Positions 56,286 through 64,000 of a DNA stretch of 64,000 nt are shown here, piece after piece. The notes under the pieces were generated by a model. That model saw only the letters and a list, made by a program, of their open reading frames with translations. It made no database searches and had not been told where the DNA came from. This stretch comes from Varroa destructor (taxonomy: Eukaryota > Arthropoda > Arachnida > Mesostigmata > Varroidae). Position numbers and translations under genes: made by a program. Where the stretch lies: contig NW_019211455.1 in assembly GCF_002443255.2 (NCBI RefSeq), positions 34,501,472 through 34,565,471 of the forward strand, in the 5' to 3' direction. The first letter of the stretch is position 1, and every line of letters starts with the position of its first letter.

Positions 56286-59130
56286 CTGTAGAATTAAGGT
56301 ATGTACAAAGAAACTAGTATATTTTCTGATTGTATGCTTGGAATATAAATTCATCATCATGCATATATGGTAAGTAGAGTGGAGGTTGCAGGCGGTGAAA
56401 TTGATACAATTTCACTTTATTATCTAAAGAGCATAGTTATAAATACTATTGATATGTTATTATGATTAAAAAATAGGCTTGTTAGGTTTTTTAATATCTT
56501 TTATTATATTGATATAGTTTTAAGTGGAGCTCCCAGGCTGGAAAACAATGCAAAATTATGGATTAAACATATTTGTATAGTATAAACAATCCGCTCTCTC
56601 GTGGAGGATCATATATGACTATTTACTGGAATAGTGGTGGTCTTGATAATTGAGCAATGTGGCTGATAAAACGTGTACAGAATTCAGGTGCTTTATGACG
56701 TCAAACAAGCGTTTGCAAAATGAGTTCCAAATTTTGAACACTATCCATCATTTAAATCATGAAAACTAACTTCTAAAACACAATCTGATGAGAGCTAGAA
56801 ATGTGCTCGAGGATGTTTTGCAGTGGTCCTATAACATGGAACAACCGCACGACACATGCGTTTTACGGCAGTTGACAGTCTAAATCCTAGACTACCTCTT
56901 AATCGAGAGTGTTTACTAAATTCCGTTATGATACTTTATATGCTTTATATATACGATTCAAGTACTAAAATAAACTCCACGAAAACCGAAGAGTAAATTT
57001 TCGTATCAAGATTATTAAATGCTTATTTTAAGCGAATAAGAGTATTAGGTATTAAGGTATGTTTCTTATGAAATCAACAGAAAAAGCTATGTAAGAATGG
57101 GAGCTTCTGCTTCTCAGTTTGCCTTAGTTAGTATTCTCCTTACACAAGTGTAGGACAACAAACATATGTCCAAAATATTTAAACGACTTTCCAGCGCTAA
57201 GGTTCACCAACGTACATATGTATGACGTTTATGAACAGCGACAAGCAAAATATGAATTGATTATTGCATAGCTCATCGTTAAAAATGCAGACAGAATATA
57301 TTATGTACCCTCGGCTTACTTAAGCAATGAGGTTTCAATGTGGTATCTGGTCAGACAAACTTTATCCATTTTTAGGTCCAAGCAGAATCGAAATCCCAAG
57401 TACTTCATCAGAAAGATGTTGTGAAAGTTTTTTTTTTTTTATTTCTACGTATTTAACATGTTGAACGGTAACGTCCTTGTGCAGGTAGCTGGCTTAAAGT
57501 GGGTTATATACACCTATATCCGTTGTCAATCTACAGTCACGAGTGATTTGATATGCTGATAAGCGTTGATATGAGCCAAAACAATGACAGCAACAACGAC
57601 ATTTTTCTGCTTGTCAAGTTGTTCACTTTATGCTTTACTTTATGGAAGAAACTCCATGAAGAGCTCGCGCCAGCCGGTACCGTTTCCGTCGGCCACTTGT
57701 GCAAATACATTGCAATATAACAGTTTTCGCTATCTTTACATGTTAAGTTGTGATAACTGTAATCGACTGTAACTAATTTTCCAAAAATTAATAATTTTAA
57801 TATTGTAATTATAAAAAGATGAACGTTTTGTAATTTTTTTCTGACGCGGTACTTCGATTTCAGTTCTCCTCGGACCTAAAAATTAGTGAGGTTCATATCC
57901 GACCAGATAAGAACTTCACCTCGTCGTTTGCAAGGATAGGATTTCTTCATCATATAGGTAGTGTAGGCTTACGGATAATCGGATTTTTAAGGTAACCCCA
58001 TATACAGATTCTGATAAATGTAGCTTAACTTATAAATAAGCTTATAAATAAATATTATAAATAATACAAATATGTGTAAGAAGATTTTAATTAGTAACGA
58101 ACCTTAGTGATATTGGGGTCGCTGAGAAGCTTTGCAAGGGCTAATAGATCAAACATTTTGGAAGTGGGCATTCTTTGTAACGAATGCACGTCGACCAAAA
58201 TGAGCTCGTTCGAAGTTGCCAAAACGATATACGTCACATACTTCCGTGAAGGGCCGCGTTGCACTTTTGCGTCCAGTCCCACAACAAAGTATCTGAAAAG
58301 AAGTAATAAATGTAAAATAATATACTAATGCATACTCCATGATAGTTTGTTTCAAGAATAGACAGAAGGAGAAAGCATGTAAAAAAGGAACTTCGACATT
58401 ATCATCTGTAATATTACACACTTACTACGCCAGGTTTGTTATCGATTAGTTGCCAGACAAAATGTTTCATTTGAAAATCTATGTTTACCATTGCGGCATT
58501 TCTTGGATCGTATGGAATACGGTATAAAATTAAGTGGTGGTCATCTTCTTATAGGAGATTTTCATTCAGTTGCTTTACTAAAAATTTAGTTGCTATTAGT
58601 CGGAAAGATATAAAATTATTAGGAAAAGATTTTGGGTATACGACTGAGCGGTAGGGGTTCGGGCTGTCCGCCCGAACAATTTTACTGGAACAACCTTGTT
58701 GTCCTACAAATGTTGTCCTACAAAGTATAAAACTAAATGGCGCAGAGTAGTCTCAACAAGCAGAAATTCAATACGTAACATTAAAAAATCTTGAAAATTA
58801 CGCCTTTCGCATGGACTGGGTCAAACGGATTTTACTATGTGTGTACCAAATGTACTACTCGGTACATCGTTTAGTCTAAAGTGCTTGATAGTAATCGGAA
58901 ACATACCAGTTAATAAGAAAGTAAAACTATGTCAAGGCCATTGACTAAACATGGAATGATACATGGCGAGAGCACACGGACGTAACGACACCATCATACC
59001 TTTAAAACTGAAACACACCTGTTAAGAATCTTAACTGCATGGTCCAAAGTTTTTCTGTCATTTACATGTAGAATGCGCTGCTTCTTAATCTCATCTACAA
59101 TTGAAGGCTTTCTGCGGAAATTATCCATGG
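56088..59130 (-). CDS. EXD3-like pseudo-exonuclease domain, spliced gene (partial)
   Basis: Three exons (59,130-59,019; 58,292-58,103; 56,285-56,088) join in phase into about 166 residues that follow EXD3 from the strand before motif I to the GLxxLxxxxLxxLDK segment: YFVVGLDAKV, AKLLSDPNITK, VGFGMSAKQQLIKVA, EGLRTLEKICYNLLDKQ. LLSDPNITKVGFGM is almost the vertebrate EXD3 sequence. Motif I reads D-A-K instead of D-x-E, and the motif II aspartate position is lysine, so catalysis by the usual two-metal mechanism is unlikely. Intron positions differ from the neighbouring EXD3 gene. Either reading through the last donor stops after six residues, or an unseen exon follows. Confidence 0.82.
56290..58095. 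other. intron of the EXD3-like paralogue (1.8 kb)
   Basis: AT-rich. The plus frame 57,584-57,772 is unrecognised. No transposon seen. Confidence 0.6.
58103..58292 (-). CDS. EXD3-like paralogue, motif I exon (altered)
   Basis: 190 nt, phase 2 in and 0 out, acceptor TACTTCTTTTCAG. Contains VVGLDAKVQRG (motif I with Lys for Glu) and the strand ELILVDVHSLQ, ending DPNITK. Confidence 0.87.
58300..59010. other. intron of the EXD3-like paralogue (0.7 kb)
   Basis: Contains the GC-rich hairpin at 58,657-58,677 and, just after it, a 14-base tandem duplication GTTGTCCTACAAA. Confidence 0.6.
58657..58677. repeat. GC-rich perfect hairpin
   Basis: GTTCGGGC-TGTCC-GCCCGAAC: an 8-bp perfect stem with a 5-base loop inside an AT-rich intron. 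Confidence 0.7.
59019..59130 (-). CDS. EXD3-like paralogue, exon with possible start
   Basis: Acceptor TTACTATTACAG, donor GTGTGT. An ATG in good context (CCATGG) lies at 59,128, two bases inside the exon, so this may be the first coding exon or an internal one entered in phase 1. Encodes MDNFRRKPSIVDEIKKQ then RILHVNDRKTLDHAVKILN. Confidence 0.82.
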
Positions 59131-59134
59131 CTGT

Positions 59135-59850
59135 AATAGTAAAATTAAAAATAAGTCAAATCACGGATCAAATATTCAGATAATCTTATAGCAGGTAGGA
59201 AGAGAGCTGTGTCTGGCGATTTCATCGAATTATATACTTACGTCGCCAATGTTTGTTGTAGAGTTATGAACAATGTCATAGACGTATTTGCATATGTTTA
59301 CGGTCACGACATTTCGAAAATATGTTTTTCCGCTAAAACAAGCTTGCCGGGTCAAGTTAGCGAGCGCTTCTTGAAGCACGCTGTCCTGACTCTAGTCTCC
59401 TTAACCGCTCAACAGAACTTTCTAGGTTTTTATCCCGGCTTTTTAGAAGCCTTACCGTGTAGCGTGTCTTGCAAAACCTATTTATAACCTTATTCTAAGG
59501 TGTTTCAGTTACAGCTTCGTTTTTCTACGGCAAGAAAAAGTACCTAAAATAACATCGACTATTGCCATGTAGCCGTTTTTGCAAAGCTAAACAGGATTAC
59601 ATTAATAAAGCCGACACAGCACCTGCGAAGAAGCAGAGGTCGGATATGTGATTGTTTCTCCGGCGAGTAGTAGAAAGAAGGGCATGTGGTAGTAGACGAT
59701 AGAAAAGAATAGGGTAGATTAATATTCTATTATGATAGAATAATTGCCATAGTTCATAATAAATTGCAAATAGCAATCAATTACTACACTTGAACGATGG
59801 TTGTCGCAAGACATGTGCAACGTAAAATTTAAAAGGTCTTCAAGGTCAAT
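59135..59850. other. upstream region of the EXD3-like paralogue
   Basis: The plus frame 59,209-59,487 is unrecognised. No exon with a matching phase-1 donor was found. Confidence 0.4.
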
Positions 59851-59853
59851 TTA

Positions 59854-59955
59854 GGTGGAGAAAAATTTAGTGGCTTAATTAGACAACAATAAAATCATTG
59901 CCGTACACACTGTATTACTGCGCGAGTATATTTTTCCTCTCCTTCATTTGTTCTA
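59854..59955 (+). repeat. diverged direct repeat, left copy
   Basis: Shares GTGGAGAAAAA, GTGGCTTAATTAGA, GCGCGAG and GTTCTACT blocks in order with 62,975-63,079. The two copies flank the R1-type LINE relic. Confidence 0.65.
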
Positions 59956-59959
59956 CTGC

Positions 59960-60735
59960 TTTACTCGACTTTTTATTAAGTAAGTTCATATGTGTTTCGT
60001 TTATTATCAACATCGACCGCATTTTAATTAGTTTTTGTAGGCAGTATATAACGATCACAATACTGTGAGCATGTAGATATTTGCTGAAGGATTGCGATTC
60101 TATATCTCTGATAGCAACATGTCACATATGAACTGTTTTCGTCATGAAAGGTGAAGTAGAAATTACATTACTAAACACTGCGATTTTCCTTATAGCGAGG
60201 TTGGTTCTTGACAAATGTAAAATGTTATTTACACGCAACACCACTCAGTTTTCTTTTTATTATCAATTGGTGCATTATTATACTGTTCTCCAAGACTCAC
60301 TATACACACACTTACTGTGCCGCGGAATTTACCAGATTTTCTTAGTCTGCTTTCTGTGGTTCTAGTTGGTTTACTAGACGTTGACTCCAGAAAGGCTTTA
60401 GTTTTATTAAATTAGATAAGGGGCTTGCATCTGAGATTTTTACAGGAGTGGTACAATTAATACAGTGCACTTGATTGAAAACTAGGTTGCGTACCTGGAT
60501 GTACATATTTTCTTTATTGAAAATTGTTAGTGGCCAAAGAAAATTTATGCATACCTCGATTCATCTAGCAGGGTATGGGACTTCCAATTCGCAGCCTGAA
60601 GCCTAGCTCCCTTACTAACTCAATTGTGTTATCCACCAAAACCGCGCCCCTCCAAGTAAGTTAATGTGTATGTAAGGTATTTGTCGAAAACACAGACGAT
60701 CGGAAAACCCAAGGCTAGTTACACATTAGCATCCA
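59960..60735. other. stretch without recognised genes
   Basis: The plus frame 60,144-60,365 is unrecognised. It may be part of the 3' region of the LINE relic to the right. Confidence 0.35.
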
Positions 60736-60739
60736 CTCC

Positions 60740-62740
60740 TGCTGAGAAAGGAATGGACAGAAGAGACAACAGAAAGCTCATCCCACTACGTTCTCTGGGT
60801 TCCTTTATCTTCAGAATATCATCTACAGGTTGGCACATTTTACCCAGTTCTCTATGAACTCTCACATTATAGGGACCCATATGCCAGTTGTGGGGAGGAA
60901 CCCATTTTTCTGCAGCACTACTTCATGATTCTTAAAAGCTGTACCAGAAGTGTGTCCAACCGAGTCATTTACACCCTCCGTACAGTATTTGCAAACGACG
61001 TCCGGTGACTCATTTATCCAGGCCGAACGTTCGCTGACCGTGTCCTTTTGCAACCCACGTGCTGACAAGCTTGGCCAGATTTTCTTGTGATTTTAGCTGT
61101 ATTCACCTGCATTTTTTTCATCGTAACGAATCTAATATCCTTTTGTTATCCGTCTGCTCAGGTATACTGTTATTCTTTCCTCCACGCTCCACGATTCTAC
61201 GAAAACTGCCTGGCGCGCACCGTTACAGCATCGTAAAAGACACTTATAAATGCTCTCATTCGTATTGCTACCCGTCTCTGTGCCCTTTTAAGTTTAGAAA
61301 GGTTTTTCTTTTTACAAAGCGCCATCCCCCATATGGGCACTCCGTAAAGAGCAACTGAACCCACAACTGATACCAAGATATTTTGAAGTCCTTTCTAAGA
61401 TTCGTTTGCGTTATTTTTCGTCAATTTCGATTATTAAGATTTCCGTCATCTTTTAGTCATCTGAAGGCTTTGTTAATGGCATATTCAACACGTGCTCCTT
61501 CATTTGTTGTATTATGTAGAATGGTATCCAGATGCTTTATAATGTTTTTAGAAAAAAAACTGTGTGATCATGTAAATTTATGCTTACATCGCCAGCTTTT
61601 TTACGCCCACCGAGTACTGCCAGTTCCGTTTTTTCCGGGGCCAGTTTAAGGCCATGGTCCGCAGTCCAATGTTGACTAAGTCACAGATAGCATTGATATC
61701 GAATATAAGTTACACATTGTTTCTTCCTATTACTACAGGTGTTAGATCATCAGCAAAAAAAACGTCGCTAACTTGATCGAGTCTAGATAGTCCTGCTTCA
61801 GGATGTCATCATACCCTATATTTCAAAAAAAAAGGTCTCGCACTAAGTTTTGACGCATGCCTCTCGACATGTGATATGTGACCCCACCGTGTCCTATGTA
61901 CTTCTCATTTACTCACTATGATCCTTTGTAAATAGAGTTGTAGGTGCATTTTCTTCAAAACATTCTGTTATGACCTTCTAAGGTATGGAGTTGAAGACGT
62001 ATCTACTATTAAGTTCTACTAGGGAACAGAATCCTCGCTTCCATTTAGTTTTTTCCATCTCGTCTTTTGTCATTGTCAGCACCGTTGAAGCAGCATTTGT
62101 TATCGAACTATCCTTTGTAAACTAAAATTGGTTATCTGAGGTAAGACGTTTTGTGTCACTTTCTTTGAGCGATCTGCTACAGATAATCTTTACCGCAGTC
62201 TAGTCGATGGCATCCAATAAACATTTTGCGTCATAGATTGACAGTCGATCTTTGTTTCTACCAGGTATATACCGCAAAATAAGGTCTGCATATTGCCATT
62301 CTGCTGGGAATAACCCTGTCAACCATATGTTATTTAATACCTGTACAAATATCAGATAGAAAGATGGATTCATATTTTTTCTTACTAGTTCTGTAACCAG
62401 TCGTGCAAGAGCGCCGTCGGCTCCTGCAGATTTTTTACTTTGCAGTACACATCGTTATTCAGTTCAATTAGGAATTTCTTCCAATGAAGTGCCTTACTAA
62501 CTTTAATGAGCCCTCTCAACTCATGTTTAGATGCCTAGGACTTGGGATCAGTTCGGGTGCTGAAAGAGTATTATTCTCCTCAGCAAAGATTTTCCCAAAT
62601 CGACGCATAACCTTTACTTCATTTTAATATCAAAGTTCCACTAGTGCTTGTGAGGGGACTTTCTAGGGTTGGCACTCACCTTTCTACACTCCTCTTTTAG
62701 GTTACCTAGCATCGTTGAAATTGTGTTGCCTATCCCGCAG
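60740..62740 (-). mobile_element. R1-clade-like non-LTR retrotransposon relic (RT to C terminus)
   Basis: The minus strand gives an ordered but frameshifted polyprotein. Near 62.5 kb it reads LRGLIKVSKALHWKKF then LIELNNDVYCKVKN (upstream of RT). Near 62.3 kb it reads LNNIWLTGLFPAEWQYADLI (RT thumb entry, FPxxWKxAxL). The catalytic FADDL (as FFADDLTPVV) is near 61.76 kb. HGLKLAPEKTELAVLGGRKK is near 61.63 kb, LYGVPIWGMAL near 61.33 kb, and a C-terminal zinc-knuckle-like CKYC…H lies near 60.97 kb. Motif order and the KLAPEKTE and LYGxPIW signatures are typical of R1/LOA-type LINEs. Multiple stops show it is dead. Confidence 0.85.
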
Positions 62741-62974
62741 TGGGCCTACAAATCCTGGCTGTAAATATTAACTTTTCCAAAATGGTGGTTTCCACATCCA
62801 GCCGGCACAGCGCCACCAGCACAACAATTATATATTTGCCTTATTTTAAAGTTATTTAACTCAACAAATATAAAACACATATGCAGAATTCTCAGCTGAT
62901 CTACCAGCCTAGACCATGTGTAAAGTCCTGTCGCTCCATTTAAGTAATAATAAGAGCGGATCGAGTGGAAAAAT

Positions 62975-63079
62975 AAGTGGAGAAAAAGGTTGGTGGCTTA
63001 ATTAGATATAATTAAAATTCAATGAAAGCTCTTGATTGCGCGAGCACATTTTTTTCCTTCTTCTTTCGTTCTACTATTT
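62975..63079 (+). repeat. diverged direct repeat, right copy
   Basis: Right copy of the repeat at 59,854-59,955, same orientation, roughly 70 percent similar by eye. Confidence 0.65.
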
Positions 63080-63084
63080 TACAT

Positions 63085-64000
63085 GAGAGAATGTACGTTT
63101 GTCTGTCCACGTAAATACTTCTGTATAACAGCACTCATGTACACTTACTATTGCCACTACGATAATTTCAATATTACTACTGTTGTGCGAGATGCAAATA
63201 ATTTCTACTCCAAATATCGGCTGCAGTTGCTGCGGTCGCTGCGTAACGTGTAGCTAGTTGGAACGATGGTTACTGGTGATGCTAGTGGTGGCGCTGCTAC
63301 CGCTCAATGATGGTTGTCCTTTCTCACCGCTTCCTTCTTACTCCTGTGCTTGTAATGGTATAGTATAAGCAATGTCAAATATCTTTTCAATAACAAAAAC
63401 AGCGATGCCGGTGACCATAGCGGTGCTGGCTGGTCAGTCGGCCGAGCTTGGTCATGTTATAAAAGAACCAAAGAGTAAAACGCGTATTTGTATGAAACGA
63501 AATCAAAAACTTCTTACTCAGTTTGTTTTCTATGGGTGGTTGATTGAAGGGTTGTATGTATCTTCGATAATGATGCCAGCGCCGTAGATAGTATAACCTT
63601 TAAGCACGTCCTGGCTTCGTTGAGTGTGGCCAGCTAAAATAGTATCGAACGGTTAATCAAAAGCAGCTAAGACCGTTTAATCTGTTTGCCGAACATCAAC
63701 TTTACAAAAATGTGCTGATTATCTATTTACGTTCAGATCCATCCTCTAAGAGGTTCGCGCCTTTATTGCCGCGATTTTGACAAGGCCAATTATAAAGAAA
63801 TAGGAATGAAATTACCTACGATACTAGAAACAGCTCATAGCGGGAATACACAATTCTGAAAAGCGCAAGGTTGATTGTAAAAGGAGAAACGACAGCCACA
63901 ATAACAATAGCTAATAGGCAATTCGTGCGCCTTTTACTGCGTAAAGTAAAATCAGTGCAATCAGTCTGTGGCAAAGTAGAGATGCCCAGAATGTGGATAG
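63085..64000. other. stretch without recognised features
   Basis: Plus frames 63,032-63,253 and 63,372-63,587 are unrecognised. No splice-supported exon seen to the window end. Confidence 0.35.

Noticed and set aside
1..64000. CRISPR arrays, operons, ribosome-binding sites, prophage or other prokaryotic systems
   Set aside because: No regularly spaced repeats or dense ORFs; intron-containing animal-type genes show the sequence is eukaryotic.

Overview
This window is eukaryotic, and most likely from an invertebrate animal. It is AT-rich, has no bacterial-style dense ORFs, and carries short coding exons (about 60-400 nt) with GT/AG borders separated by introns of 0.4-4 kb. It also holds many decayed animal transposons (mariner, BEL/Pao, R1- and Jockey-type LINEs, piggyBac) and one 100-bp run of N (an assembly gap). 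The species cannot be fixed from the sequence; an ecdysozoan (nematode or arthropod) would fit.

The best-supported content is in the right half, on the minus strand. Six exons between 50.3 kb and 35.7 kb join in phase into a protein of the EXD3/Nibbler/mut-7 family: a helical N-terminal part followed by a DEDDy 3'-5' exonuclease with all catalytic residues. Upstream on the same strand, three exons between 59.1 and 56.1 kb join in phase into a second EXD3-type exonuclease domain. This one has lost the motif I glutamate and the motif II aspartate, and its intron positions differ from the first. The locus therefore appears to hold an active exonuclease and an adjacent, anciently diverged pseudo-exonuclease. 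No motif III exon was found for the second one.

At the extreme left, one minus-strand exon encodes the start of a BolA-family protein, most like mitochondrial BOLA3, which runs off the window. Between these genes are weaker candidate exons that I cannot name: a plus-strand set at 23.2-24.9 kb, plus-strand exons at 27.8, 32.3 and 37.1 kb (the last antisense inside an EXD3 intron), and minus-strand exons at 26.2, 22.7, 14.5 and 11.6 kb.

The left 35 kb is dominated by transposon relics: BEL/Pao polyprotein on the minus strand at 5.7-9.9 kb and 12.2-13.5 kb, possible gag-like debris at 20.1-21.2 kb, a primer-binding site complementary to tRNA-Leu at 16.98 kb, mariner relics at 19.2 and 30.9 kb, a further Tc1/mariner-type N-terminal relic at 27.2 kb, and a piggyBac-like relic at 32.85 kb. 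The EXD3 region contains mariner relics at 38.7 and 44.7 kb and a Jockey-like LINE at 51.2-52.9 kb. An R1-type LINE lies at 60.7-62.7 kb between two diverged 100-bp direct repeats. None of these elements looks intact. Exon calls were made by hand from splice signals, phase and recalled family motifs; no database search was run.
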